From: JAKAWQ01 sp963840545
Lineage (GTDB): Bacteria > Pseudomonadota > Alphaproteobacteria > Acetobacterales > Acetobacteraceae
DNA: 64,000 nt
Direction: 5' to 3'
Assembly: GCA_963840545.1 (NCBI GenBank)
Contig: CAWIZE010000010.1
Location: forward strand, 248,001 to 312,000
Made by a program: the position numbers and the translations under genes. Of the stretch, positions 43,471-52,506 are shown in pieces. The notes under the pieces are model-generated. The model was given only the letters and a program-made list of their open reading frames with translations, was not told the origin of the DNA and searched no databases. Positions within the stretch are counted from its first letter, which is position 1; the number at the start of each line of letters is the position of its first letter.

Positions 43471-45944
43471 CCAAGGGGCTCTGCCCCTTGGAACCCTGCC
43501 AGGGCCTGAGGCCCTGGACCCCATCCGTTTCGGCGCAAGCGGTCGAAATCCGCGTGCGCGGGCGCGTGCAGGGCGTCGGCTTCCGCCCGACCGTCTGGCG
43601 CCTCGCGCGCGCGCTCGGCCTTGCCGGCGAGGTGCTGAACGACGCCGAAGGCGTGCTCATCCGCATCGGCGGCACCGAAGAGGCAATCGCCGCCTTCATC
43701 GCCCGCATCGAACGCGAGCCGCCGCCGCTCAGCCGGATCGATCGCATCGAGACACGCCCCTTCGCGGCCGATCTGCCCCCCGAATTTCGCATCGCCGAAA
43801 GCGTCGGCGGCGCCGCGCGCACCGAAGTCACGCCCGACGCCGCCATCTGCCCGGACTGCGCCGCCGAAATCGCCGATCCCTCACAACGCCGCCACCGCTA
43901 CCCCTTCGCCAACTGCACCCATTGCGGCCCGCGGCTCAGCATCGTCCGCTCCATTCCCTACGACCGCGCCCGCACGACCATGGCCCCGTTCGCCATGTGC
44001 GCCGCCTGCGCGGCCGAGTACCACGACCCTGCCGATCGCCGCTTCCACGCCGAAGCGATCGCCTGCCCGGCCTGCGGCCCGCGCGCAATCCTGGTGCGCC
44101 TCGACGGGCGGGCGATCGATGCCTCGTCCGATTGCGTCGACCACGCCGCGCGCCTCATCGCCGCGGGCGAGATCGTCGCGATCAAGGGCCTCGGCGGATA
44201 CCAGCTCGCCTGCGCCGCCACGCGCGCCGACGTCGTCGCGCGGCTGCGCCGGCTCAAGCGTCGCGACGCCAAGCCCTTCGCCCTGATGGCGCGCGATCTC
44301 GACGTGATCCGTCGCTACTGCCGCCTCGGCGCGGAGGAAGCGTGTCTTCTCGGCGGCCCGGCGGCGCCGATCGTTCTGCTCGAAGCCGCCGGGCAGGAAC
44401 GCCTGCCCGATGCCGTCGCGCCGGGACTGCGGACGCTCGGCTTCATGCTGCCGACGACGCCGCTGCATCTTTTGATCCTCCGTGGGATGGACGCGCCCCT
44501 CGTCATGACCAGCGGCAACCTCTCCGATGAGCCGCAAGCCACCGCCGATGGGGAGGCCAAGGAAAGGCTCAGCGGAATCGCGCGCTACGCGCTGGTCCAC
44601 GACCGCGAGATCGCCAATCGCGTGGATGATTCGGTGGTCCGCGTCATGGCCGGCCGGCCCCGCGTCCTCCGCCGCGCCCGCGGCTTCGCCCCGGCCCCCA
44701 TCCGCCTGCCGCAAGGCTTCGCGGCCGCGCCGTCGCTGCTGGCCTTCGGCGCCGAGCTCAAGGCGACCTTCTGCCTCCTGCAAGACGGCGCCGCAATTCT
44801 CTCCCAGCACCAGGGCGATCTCGAGGACGCCGGAACGTCCGACGATTATCGCCGCAATCTGCGTCTCTATGCCGCGCTCTTCGATCACCGCCCCGCCGCG
44901 CTCGCCGCCGACTGCCACCCCGAGTATCTCTCCTCGAAGCTCGCCCGCGCGCGCGCCGAGGCCGAGGCGATCCCGCTCATCGAGGTGCAGCACCACCACG
45001 CCCATCTCGCCGCATGCCTCGCGGAGAATTCCTATCCGCTCGACGGGCCGCCGGTCCTCGGCATCGTCCTCGACGGGCTCGGCTGGGGCGCTGACGGCAG
45101 GCTCTGGGGCGGCGAGTTCCTGCTGGCCGATTACCGTGGCTATGAGCGGCTGGGCTGCTTCAAGCCCGTCGCCATGCCGGGCGGCGCAGCCGCGGTGCGC
45201 GAGCCCTGGCGCAACCTCTATGCGCATCTCATGGCCGGGATGGGCTGGACGGCCTTTGCCGCACGCTTTTCCGCGCTCGCTCTGCACGAGGATCTTGCCC
45301 GCCGGCCGCGCGCCGTGCTGGACACGATGACGCGCACCGGCATCAACGCCCCGCTCGCATCCTCCTGCGGCCGGCTGTTCGATGCGGTCGCCGCCGCCCT
45401 CGGCCTCTGCCCCGAGCGCCAGGCCTATGAGGGCCAGGCGGCCTCCATGCTGGAGGCGATCGTAGACGACGCCACCCTTCGCCACGAAAGCGACGCTCTC
45501 GCGTACAGGCTCGATATCGCGACCTTGCGTGCCGCGACCCCGGCCGCCGCGACCCCGCCGCTCATCGATCCCGCGCCCATGTGGAACGCCCTCCTCGGCG
45601 ACCTCGCGCGCAACACCCCCGCGCCGGTGATCGCGGCCCGCTTCCACAAGGGCCTGGCGCTTGCCATCGCCGCGATGGCGGCGCGGCTCCGGGGCGGGGA
45701 GGGCGGCCCGCGCTTCGCCGCCATTGCGCTCTCGGGCGGATGCTTCCAGAATCGCGTCCTTCTGGAAGAGACGCTCCGTCGCCTCTTGGGTGAGGGGTTT
45801 TCCGTACTTGCCCACGGCGAGATTCCGGCCAATGACGGGGGCATCGCGCTCGGGCAGGCCGCCGTCGCCGCGGCGCGCCTGATCGCCGGGCGCGAAGAGG
45901 AAGGGACCCAGGGATGTGCCTCGGAATCCCAGGCCGCATCGTAA
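43467..45944 (+). CDS. hypF: carbamoyltransferase HypF
   Basis: 825-aa protein that uses carbamoyl phosphate and ATP to make the thiocyanate donor on HypE for the CN ligands of [NiFe]-hydrogenase. Domains in order: acylphosphatase (about 25-115, VRGRVQGVGFRPTVWRLA), zinc-finger pair (CPDC, CTHCGP, CAAC and CPACGP, about 128-205), YrdC-like (about 215-400, with MTSGNLSDEP), and a Kae1-like domain (about 420-810, HHHAHLAACLAE). ATG 43467 overlaps the lyase stop as ATGA. The first 17-19 residues (TKGLCPLEPCQGLRPWTP) are translated from a REP palindrome; no ATG, GTG or TTG lies between this and the acylphosphatase domain except inside the latter, so the odd start may be real. Confidence 0.93.
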   Translation: MTKGLCPLEPCQGLRPWTPSVSAQAVEIRVRGRVQGVGFRPTVWRLARALGLAGEVLNDAEGVLIRIGGTEEAIAAFIARIEREPPPLSRIDRIETRPFAADLPPEFRIAESVGGAARTEVTPDAAICPDCAAEIADPSQRRHRYPFANCTHCGPRLSIVRSIPYDRARTTMAPFAMCAACAAEYHDPADRRFHAEAIACPACGPRAILVRLDGRAIDASSDCVDHAARLIAAGEIVAIKGLGGYQLACAATRADVVARLRRLKRRDAKPFALMARDLDVIRRYCRLGAEEACLLGGPAAPIVLLEAAGQERLPDAVAPGLRTLGFMLPTTPLHLLILRGMDAPLVMTSGNLSDEPQATADGEAKERLSGIARYALVHDREIANRVDDSVVRVMAGRPRVLRRARGFAPAPIRLPQGFAAAPSLLAFGAELKATFCLLQDGAAILSQHQGDLEDAGTSDDYRRNLRLYAALFDHRPAALAADCHPEYLSSKLARARAEAEAIPLIEVQHHHAHLAACLAENSYPLDGPPVLGIVLDGLGWGADGRLWGGEFLLADYRGYERLGCFKPVAMPGGAAAVREPWRNLYAHLMAGMGWTAFAARFSALALHEDLARRPRAVLDTMTRTGINAPLASSCGRLFDAVAAALGLCPERQAYEGQAASMLEAIVDDATLRHESDALAYRLDIATLRAATPAAATPPLIDPAPMWNALLGDLARNTPAPVIAARFHKGLALAIAAMAARLRGGEGGPRFAAIALSGGCFQNRVLLEETLRRLLGEGFSVLAHGEIPANDGGIALGQAAVAAARLIAGREEEGTQGCASESQAAS
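43471..43517. repeat. REP-like double palindrome at the hypF start
   Basis: Two perfect hairpins in a row: CCAAGGGGC-TCT-GCCCCTTGG (43471-43491) and CCAGGGCC-TGA-GGCCCTGG (43499-43517), joined by 7 bases. The style matches REP-type extragenic palindromes abundant in Acetobacteraceae. It lies one base after the lyase stop and inside the hypF reading frame. Confidence 0.75.
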
Positions 45945-46210
45945 GGATCGACAACGCGGCCGACATGCTGGCCACCGTCGATGTCGGCGGCGTCCGCCGC
46001 CAGATCAACATCATCTGCATCGTCGACGAGGGGCATCCGGTCGCGTCCTGCGTCGGCGAGTGGGTGCTGATCCATGTCGGCTTCGCGATGAGCCGGATCG
46101 ACGAGCAGGAAGCCGCCGCCACGCTGCAAATCCTCCATGAGCTCGGCGAGGCGCAGGCGGAGATGGAAGCGATGCGCCTGGCCGACGCCGCCAAGGGAGC
46201 GGCCGCATGA
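45914..46210 (+). CDS. hypC: hydrogenase assembly chaperone HypC
   Basis: 98-aa chaperone beginning MCLGIPGRIVRID, whose Cys2 binds the Fe(CN)2CO unit together with HypD before transfer to the hydrogenase large subunit. The OB-fold part VDVGGVRRQINIICIVDE and GEWVLIHVGFAMSRIDE are family-typical, with a helical tail. The start lies 31 bases inside the end of hypF, and the stop overlaps hypD by 4 bases. No dedicated large-subunit partner is seen in the window. Confidence 0.95.
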   Translation: MCLGIPGRIVRIDNAADMLATVDVGGVRRQINIICIVDEGHPVASCVGEWVLIHVGFAMSRIDEQEAAATLQILHELGEAQAEMEAMRLADAAKGAAA

Positions 46211-47337
46211 AATATGTCGACGAGTTCCGCGATCGCGCGAAGGCCGCGATCCTGGTCCGCGAGATCGAAGCCCTCGTCGCCGCGATCGAGCGCCCGGACG
46301 CGCGTCCGCTCCACATCATGGAGGTCTGCGGCGGCCACACGCATGCGATCTTCCGCTACGGGGTCGAAGGGATGCTGCCCGAGGCGATCGAGCTGGTCCA
46401 CGGGCCGGGATGCCCGGTCTGCGTGCTGCCGATCGGCCGCGTCGATGATTGCCTCAGCATCGCCGAGCAGCCCGGCGTGATCTTCACCACCTTCGGCGAT
46501 GCGATGCGCGTCCCCGGCTCGCGCAAAAGCCTGATGCAGGCCAAGGCCGAGGGCGCGGACATCCGCATGGTCTATTCGCCGCTCGACGCGCTCGCGATCG
46601 CCCGCGCCAACCCCGCGCGTGAAACCGTCTTCTTCGGGCTCGGCTTCGAGACCACGATGCCCTCGACTGCGCTCACCATCCTCCAGGCCGAAGGCGACGG
46701 CATCACCAATTTTTCCGTCTTCTGCAACCACATCACCATCGTGCCGACGATCAGGGCAATCCTCGAGAGCCCCGACCTCCAGCTCGACGGGTTCCTCGGC
46801 CCCGGCCATGTCTCGATGGTGATCGGCACCGCGCCCTATGAGTTCATCGCCCGCTTCTACCGCAAGCCGATGGTGATCGCGGGCTTCGAGCCGCTCGACG
46901 TATTGCAGGCCATCTGGATGGTCTTGAGGCAGATCAAGGACGGCCGCGCCGAGATAGAGAACCAGTATTCCCGCATCGTCTCCGAGGCCGGGAATGAGGC
47001 CGCATTGAACGCCGTCGCGCGCGTCTATGAGCTCCGCGAATTCTTCGAATGGCGCGGCCTGGGCTCCATCGATCATTCCGGCGTGCGCCTCCGCAACTCT
47101 TACGCCCGCTTCGACGCCGAGCGGAAATTCCCAGTCCCCAACGTGAAAATCGCCGATCCCAGCGCCTGCCAGTGCGGCGAGGTCCTCAAGGGCATGATCA
47201 AGCCCTGGCAATGCCGCCTGTTCGGCTCCGCATGCACGCCCGAAACCCCTCTCGGCGCGCTCATGGTCTCCTCCGAGGGCGCCTGCGCCGCCTATCACCA
47301 ATATGGCGGCCGCGCCCAGCCGGCAGGCGCCGCATGA
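46207..47337 (+). CDS. hypD: hydrogenase formation protein HypD
   Basis: 376-aa iron-sulphur scaffold on which Fe(CN)2CO is assembled with HypC. MEVCGGHTHAIFRYG (about 37-51) and VHGPGCPVCVLP (about 63-74) hold the conserved cysteines of the ligand site; GFETTMPSTA and GPGHVSMVIG follow; the C-terminal CQCGEVLKGMIKPWQCRLFG with CTPETPLGA supplies the 4Fe-4S cysteines. All expected cysteines are present, so the protein should be functional. Confidence 0.96.
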   Translation: MKYVDEFRDRAKAAILVREIEALVAAIERPDARPLHIMEVCGGHTHAIFRYGVEGMLPEAIELVHGPGCPVCVLPIGRVDDCLSIAEQPGVIFTTFGDAMRVPGSRKSLMQAKAEGADIRMVYSPLDALAIARANPARETVFFGLGFETTMPSTALTILQAEGDGITNFSVFCNHITIVPTIRAILESPDLQLDGFLGPGHVSMVIGTAPYEFIARFYRKPMVIAGFEPLDVLQAIWMVLRQIKDGRAEIENQYSRIVSEAGNEAALNAVARVYELREFFEWRGLGSIDHSGVRLRNSYARFDAERKFPVPNVKIADPSACQCGEVLKGMIKPWQCRLFGSACTPETPLGALMVSSEGACAAYHQYGGRAQPAGAA

Positions 47338-48392
47338 ACATCCTTGCCCAACCGCGCCGTCTCGGCCGCGTTCAGGTCCCGACCGTGACGCTGGCCCATG
47401 GCGGCGGCGGCAAGGCGATGAAGGACCTGATCGACGATGTGTTCATCAGCGCATTCGCCGGCGCCGCCGCCCCGCTCGAGGACCAGGCGCGCCTCGCTCT
47501 CGCCCCGCTTGCCGCGCACGGCGACCGTCTCGCCTTCACCACCAACTCCTTCGTCGTCGATCCCCTCTTCTTCCCCGGCGGCGATATCGGCACGCTCGCG
47601 GTCTGCGGCACCATCAACGATCTCGCCGTGGGCGGCGCGGTCCCGCTCTATCTCTCCTGCGCCGTCATCATCGAGGAAGGTGTGGCCGTCGATCTTCTCC
47701 GCCGCGTCGCGGGCTCGATGGCGGCGGCGGCGCGCGCCGCCGGCGTCTCGATCGTCACCGGCGACACGAAAGTCGTCGCCAAAGGCGCCTGCGACAAGCT
47801 CTTCGTCACCACCACGGGCATCGGCGCGATCCCCGCCGGCCGCGAGCTCGGCGCGCACCGTGCGCAACCCGGCGATGTCGTCCTGGTGAACGGCGCCCTC
47901 GGCGAGCACGGGGCGGCGATCCTCGCCGCCCGCGGCGACATGGCGCTCGAAACGCCCGTCACCAGCGACTGCGCCGCGCTGCACGGATTGATCGGCGCGC
48001 TGCTCCACGCCGCGCCCGGCACGAGCGCGCTCCGCGATCCGACACGCGGCGGCGTCGCGACCGTGCTCAACGAGATCGCCCAAGCCTCGCGCGCAGCGAT
48101 CGAGATCGACGAGGCGGAAACGCCCATCCGCGAGGACGTCAAGGCGTTCTGCGAGATCCTCGGCCTCGATCCGCTCTACCTCGCCAACGAGGGCAAGATC
48201 GTCGCCATCGTCCCGCCCGAGCAGGCCTCGGCGGCGCTCGCCGCGCTGCGCGCGCATCCGCTCGGCGCGGCTTCCCGCCTGATCGGCACGGTTTCCTCCG
48301 GCGAACCCGGCCGCGTCACCATGCGCACAATCTTCGGCGGAACCCGCATCGTCGACATGCTGGTCGGCGAGCAGCTCCCGCGCATCTGCTGA
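47334..48392 (+). CDS. hypE: hydrogenase expression/formation protein HypE
   Basis: 352-aa AIRS/PurM-like ATPase. The glycine-rich opening LAHGGGGKAMKDLIDDVF, the NSFVVDPLFFPGGDIG site, TGDTKVV and RDPTRGGVATVLNEIA are family hallmarks. It ends with PRIC, the cysteine that takes the carbamoyl group from HypF and is dehydrated to thiocyanate. Overlaps hypD by 4 bases (ATGA). Confidence 0.96.
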   Translation: MNILAQPRRLGRVQVPTVTLAHGGGGKAMKDLIDDVFISAFAGAAAPLEDQARLALAPLAAHGDRLAFTTNSFVVDPLFFPGGDIGTLAVCGTINDLAVGGAVPLYLSCAVIIEEGVAVDLLRRVAGSMAAAARAAGVSIVTGDTKVVAKGACDKLFVTTTGIGAIPAGRELGAHRAQPGDVVLVNGALGEHGAAILAARGDMALETPVTSDCAALHGLIGALLHAAPGTSALRDPTRGGVATVLNEIAQASRAAIEIDEAETPIREDVKAFCEILGLDPLYLANEGKIVAIVPPEQASAALAALRAHPLGAASRLIGTVSSGEPGRVTMRTIFGGTRIVDMLVGEQLPRIC

Positions 48393-48402
48393 GCGCCCAC
48401 CC

Positions 48403-48741
48403 ATGCACGAGCTCGGCATCACCCGCAACATCGTCGCGATCGTCAGCAACGCGGCCGCCGGCCGCCGCGTCCAACGCGTCATGCTCGAAGTCGGAAAACT
48501 CGCCTGCGTGATGCCGGAAGCGATCGAATTCTGCTTCGACGCAATCTGCCAGGGCACGGCGCTCGAGGGCGCGCGGCTCGAAATTTGCGAAATCGAAGGG
48601 CGCGCCCGCTGCCTCGATTGCGGCGCCGAGTTCGCGACCGAGGCTCTCTTCACCCCCTGCGCCTGCGGCTCGCACCATTTGGTGCGGCTGGCCGGAGAGG
48701 AGCTGACGGTCAGGGCGATGGAACTGGCGGAGGCGGCCTGA
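48403..48741 (+). CDS. hypA: hydrogenase nickel incorporation protein HypA
   Basis: 112-aa nickel metallochaperone. MHELGITRNI gives the nickel-binding N-terminal Met-His2-Glu3. The zinc domain has CLDCGAEF and CACGSHH (four cysteines, about residues 71-88; the second pair is C-A-C rather than C-x2-C, with GSHH after it). Works with HypB to load nickel. Its stop shares a base with the hypB start (TGATG). Confidence 0.94.
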   Translation: MHELGITRNIVAIVSNAAAGRRVQRVMLEVGKLACVMPEAIEFCFDAICQGTALEGARLEICEIEGRARCLDCGAEFATEALFTPCACGSHHLVRLAGEELTVRAMELAEAA

Positions 48742-49538
48742 TGTGCGAGACCTGCGGCTGCGGCGAGGGCGCGTCGCCGACGCTGCTCAACCTCCAGACC
48801 GGCCATTCGGTCGCACTCGATCACGACCACCCGCACCCCGACAACTCCCTCGTCGTCCTCGAATCCCGCGTCCTCGCCAAGAACGACGCGCGCGCCGCGC
48901 AAAACCGCGCCTGGTTCGCCGGCCGCGAGATCCTGGCGCTCAATCTCATCAGCGCCCCGGGCGCCGGCAAGACAACCCTGCTCGAGCGCACCATTCGCGA
49001 CCTTGGCCGCGACCTTGGCGGCGATCTCGGGCCCGAGCTTTCCCTCTCGGTCATCGAGGGCGACCAGGCGAGTGCGGCCGACGGCGAGCGCATCCGCGCC
49101 GCCGGCGCCCCCGCGATCCAGCTCAACACCGCGACCGGATGTCATCTCGATTCCGAAATGATAGCCCGCGCCGTGCCGGAGCTCCACCCCGCGCCCGGCT
49201 CCGTCCTGATGATCGAGAACGTGGGCAACCTCGTGTGCCCGGCGCTGTTCGATCTCGGCGAACGGGCGAAGATCGTCATCCTCTCGGTCACCGAAGGCGA
49301 CGACAAGCCGCTCAAATATCCCCACATCTTCGCCGCCGCCCGGCTCATGATCCTGAGCAAGATCGATCTCCTCCCGCATGTCGATTTCGACGAGGCGGGC
49401 TGCCTCGCCCATGCGCGCGCGCTCAATCCCGCCATCGCGACGCTCCGCCTCTCCGCCCGCACGGGCGAGGGGCTCCCCGCCTGGTATGACTGGCTGCGTG
49501 CCGAACGCGCCGCCGCCCGCGACATATCTCTATATTGA
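48741..49538 (+). CDS. hypB: hydrogenase nickel incorporation GTPase HypB
   Basis: 265-aa GTPase. The N-terminus MCETCGCGEG carries the CxxCGC nickel site; a modest histidine cluster (LDHDHPHPDN) follows, smaller than the His-rich stores of some HypB. G motifs: SAPGAGKTTLLER (about 75-87), EGDQASAADGERI, ENVGNLVCPALF and SKIDLLPHVDF. Last gene of the hypFCDEAB run. The insertion RDLGRDLGGDLGPE in the G domain is a small sequence repeat. Confidence 0.95.
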   Translation: MCETCGCGEGASPTLLNLQTGHSVALDHDHPHPDNSLVVLESRVLAKNDARAAQNRAWFAGREILALNLISAPGAGKTTLLERTIRDLGRDLGGDLGPELSLSVIEGDQASAADGERIRAAGAPAIQLNTATGCHLDSEMIARAVPELHPAPGSVLMIENVGNLVCPALFDLGERAKIVILSVTEGDDKPLKYPHIFAAARLMILSKIDLLPHVDFDEAGCLAHARALNPAIATLRLSARTGEGLPAWYDWLRAERAAARDISLY

Positions 49539-49610
49539 TATCGCCCTGGAAGCCCGCCCACGACGCCCTACGTGGCGCTGCGGCAAGAAGCATCGCCCAG
49601 GAGCATCGCC

Positions 49611-50654
49611 ATGGACACGATCGTCACGGAAAGCGCGCGCGCCACGGCGCTCCCGACCCGCCGGCTCGGCCGCACCGAGATGCAGATCACCCGCGTCGGG
49701 TTCGGCGCCTGGGCGATCGGCGGCGCCGACTGGGCCGTCGGCTGGGGCGCCCAGGACGATCGGGATTCGATCGCGGCGATCCGCCACGCCGTCGCCCGCG
49801 GCATCAACTGGATCGACACCGCCGCGGTCTACGGCCTCGGCCATTCCGAGGAGGTGGTCCGCATGGCGCTGGCCGGCATCCCGCCTTCGGAACGGCCCTA
49901 TGTCTTCACCAAATGCGGGCTGGCGTGGGATGAGAACGACCGCAAGGCGCCGCCGCGCCAGGTGGGCGCGCCCGCCAGCATCCGCCGCGAGGTCGAGGCC
50001 TCGCTCACCCGCCTCGGGCTCGAGCGCATCGACCTCTACCAGATGCACTGGCCCGCGGCGGACGGCACGCCGCTCTCTGAGTATTGGGGTACTCTGCTCG
50101 ACCTCCGGCACGAGGGCAAGGTCCGGGCCGTCGGCCTCTCCAACCACAACTCCGCGCAGCTCGAGGAGGCCGAGCGCCGCGGGCATGTCGATACGCTCCA
50201 GCCGCCCTTCTCCCTGATCCGCCGCGCCGTCGCCGCCGCCGAGCTGCCCTGGTGCGCCGGCCACGAGACCGGCGTCATCGTCTACAGCCCGATGCAGTCC
50301 TTCCTGCTCACCGGAGATTTCACGATCGAGCGCGCCCGTGCGCTCCCCAAGGACGACTGGCGCTCGCGCAGCGCCGAGTTCACGGGCGAAAAGCTGGTGC
50401 GCAACCTCAGGCTCGCCGCCGCGCTGAAGCCGATCGCCGATCGCCGCCACACCACCGTGGCCGCGCTCGCCATCGCCTGGGCGCTCGCCTGGCCGGGCGT
50501 CACGGGCGCGATCGTCGGCGCGCGCGGTTCGCTGCAAGTGGATGGCTGGATCGGCGCGGCGATGCTCGAGCTCGACCCCGAGGACATGGAAGAAATCGCC
50601 GCCGCGGTCGCAGCGAGCGGGGCGGGCACCGGCCCCATCTCGCCCGCCGCCTAA
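49611..50654 (+). CDS. aldo/keto reductase
   Basis: 347-aa NADPH-dependent TIM-barrel oxidoreductase. Catalytic residues: Asp and Tyr in WIDTAAVYGLGHSEE, Lys in VFTKCGLAW, His in YQMHWPAADG; the cofactor end has VIVYSPMQSFLL and GAIVGARGSLQVDGW. ATG 49611 with CAGGAG 8 bases before it was preferred over GTG 49572. It begins 72 bases after hypB and may share its transcript, but its function is not linked to hydrogenases by any known pathway. Substrate unknown. Confidence 0.88.
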   Translation: MDTIVTESARATALPTRRLGRTEMQITRVGFGAWAIGGADWAVGWGAQDDRDSIAAIRHAVARGINWIDTAAVYGLGHSEEVVRMALAGIPPSERPYVFTKCGLAWDENDRKAPPRQVGAPASIRREVEASLTRLGLERIDLYQMHWPAADGTPLSEYWGTLLDLRHEGKVRAVGLSNHNSAQLEEAERRGHVDTLQPPFSLIRRAVAAAELPWCAGHETGVIVYSPMQSFLLTGDFTIERARALPKDDWRSRSAEFTGEKLVRNLRLAAALKPIADRRHTTVAALAIAWALAWPGVTGAIVGARGSLQVDGWIGAAMLELDPEDMEEIAAAVAASGAGTGPISPAA

Positions 50655-50689
50655 ACCGAGCTTCCTTCTTTGAAAACGCGCAAAGCCCT

Positions 50690-52506
50690 GAGTTGCTATG
50701 ACAAACTGCCGCCGGGGCCGTGCGTTACTGGCTACATCCGACGCCGAGGAGGGTGAGTGCCTTGTGCTGGATCGGGGTTGGCCTGGTGACGACGGTGAGC
50801 GGATAGTCGGGCGTGATTGCGGTGACGATGGTGTTGCGCGCCACGGTGGCGAGATCTGCGAGGAGAGAGCGGAAGCTGTGCACCGGCAGGCCGTCGGGGG
50901 TGAGACCCGTCGTCTGTTTGGTGACGGCGGCCGGCGAGCGCTGGGCCTGGGCTACCACGCTCGGGCGCAGGGCTTCGGCGGCCTGCTTGTCGGTGTCATC
51001 GAACAGCATCGGCGCCAGGCGCTGGCGCATATGCCATTCGAGATAGTAGGCGAGCATGCAGAGGCAGACATGGGCGCGCACCCGATCCGCCACCCAGTGA
51101 TGCACGGGTCGCACCTGGAGATCGACCGTCTTCAGGCAACGGAACGCCCGCTCCACCAGGCTCAGGGATTTATAGCTGTGCACGGTCGCGGCGTCGTCGA
51201 GCGCTGCCGCGGGCAGGCTGGTGCGGACGACGTAGATGCCGTCGCTCGCGGCCTCGGCGGCGATCGCGGCGATCGCGGCGATCGCGGCGGTCTTGCGGGC
51301 GAAGCCGAAGGCGGTATCGGTGATGGCGAGCTCGAAATGCTTGGCCATCTTGTGCTTGTCGAGCACTGCGCCGACCGCGAGGGCGATGTTGGTAGCCCCG
51401 CGCAGGGGATGGTGCTTGCGTGCCACCGCCGCCCGGATGCGGGCGAGGTCGCGCTCGGTGGCGGCGAGCAGGTCTTGGCGTTTGCGGGTGCGCTCGGCGG
51501 CGAGATCGGGGTTGCGGCAGACGATCAGCCGTTCGCCGGGAAAGTCGGGGGCGGTGATGCTGGCCATGTCGCGCTGGTCGAACAGCGAGAGCTGCAAGGC
51601 CCCGGCCGCCAGCAGCGCCTTGATCGCCGGCGCGCGTAGCGCGGTGATCCAGTCCAGGCCTGCCGCCTTGATGTCCTCGGTGATCCGCGCCTGAGTGATC
51701 ATGCCGCGATCGCCGACCAGGACCACATGGTCGAGGTGAAAGCGCTGCTTGAGCTTCTCGACCTGTCTCGCCAGCGTCATCGGGTCGGCTGTGTTGCCAT
51801 CAAAGACCTCAATGGCGACCGGGCAGCCATCGGGGGCGCAGAGCAGGCCGTAGATGATCTGCAGCGTGCCCTTGCGGCCGTCGCGACTGTAGCCGCGCTT
51901 GGCAAGCGGGCAGCAGCGCCCCTCCAGGTAGCTCGACGAGACGTCGTAGAGCACGAGCGTGCCGTTGGTCAGATGGCGTTTGGCCAGGGCGGTCTCGATG
52001 GCGGGCTGGCGCTCGAGCAGCCAGTCCAGCGCGGCGTAGAGTTCGTCCTCGTCGACCGCACCGAGCCCGAGCACCTCGCCAAGGCTCGAGGCGGCCGTTG
52101 CAGGGGAGAGCGCACGGGCGGCGGCAAGCTTGGATGCGGGTTCGAGGATCCGGCCGACCACCAGCGCAAGGACGAGATCGCGACAACGATTGCCGTCGGG
52201 GCCGAGGATGCGGTCAAGGCCGATCCTCCGGGCGGTGCCGAGAGCGGCGGCAACGTGGCCGTGCGGCAAACTGCGGATGACAGTGAATGCCTCGCGCCCG
52301 GCGGGGATGACGGTCCCCCCTTTGAGCACGCCGCGCAGACCTTCGATGTGGGCGGCGGGCCAGTTCGAGAGGTTGCAGAGCGTGCGCTTACGGACCTTGC
52401 CACCCTCGCGGTAGCTCTCGCGCAGGAGCACGGCAGGGGGTGAGCTCCGGTTGGGGACCGCTTCAATATACATGGTGGAGCATAAGCACTCCGCGCGCTG
52501 GAGTAC
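50690..52506 (-). mobile_element. IS1634-like insertion sequence (ends approximate)
   Basis: About 1.8 kb around one DDE transposase gene. A 7-bp direct repeat AAGCCCT lies at 50683-50689 and 52507-52513 and could be a target duplication. Terminal repeats are poor: GAGT...TATG is shared by the left end and the inverted right end near 52491. The exact ends are therefore unsettled. Confidence 0.6.
50725..52473 (-). CDS. IS1634 family transposase
   Basis: 582-aa transposase of the IS4 superfamily, IS1634 branch. N-terminus MYIEAVPNRSSPPAVLLRES and YREGGKVRKRTLCNLSNWP are typical. DDE residues: Asp in LVLYDVSSSYLEG (about 195), Asp in VLVGDRGMITQARI (about 255), and Glu in the YREK-type motif YKSLSLVERAFRCLK (about 432-446). 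An alanine/isoleucine run (IAAIAAIAA) comes from three 9-bp repeats. The gene is open and complete, so the element may be active. Confidence 0.92.
   Translation of the reverse strand: MYIEAVPNRSSPPAVLLRESYREGGKVRKRTLCNLSNWPAAHIEGLRGVLKGGTVIPAGREAFTVIRSLPHGHVAAALGTARRIGLDRILGPDGNRCRDLVLALVVGRILEPASKLAAARALSPATAASSLGEVLGLGAVDEDELYAALDWLLERQPAIETALAKRHLTNGTLVLYDVSSSYLEGRCCPLAKRGYSRDGRKGTLQIIYGLLCAPDGCPVAIEVFDGNTADPMTLARQVEKLKQRFHLDHVVLVGDRGMITQARITEDIKAAGLDWITALRAPAIKALLAAGALQLSLFDQRDMASITAPDFPGERLIVCRNPDLAAERTRKRQDLLAATERDLARIRAAVARKHHPLRGATNIALAVGAVLDKHKMAKHFELAITDTAFGFARKTAAIAAIAAIAAEAASDGIYVVRTSLPAAALDDAATVHSYKSLSLVERAFRCLKTVDLQVRPVHHWVADRVRAHVCLCMLAYYLEWHMRQRLAPMLFDDTDKQAAEALRPSVVAQAQRSPAAVTKQTTGLTPDGLPVHSFRSLLADLATVARNTIVTAITPDYPLTVVTRPTPIQHKALTLLGVGCSQ

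Noticed and set aside
51247..51300. Tandem GGCGATCGC units as a CRISPR-like or regulatory repeat
   Set aside because: They are three short in-frame 9-bp units within the transposase gene encoding IAA repeats; no spacers.
50690..52491. GAGT...TATG as true terminal inverted repeats of the IS1634-like element
   Set aside because: Only 10 of 17 positions match and no duplication fits these ends; not strong enough to define the boundaries.
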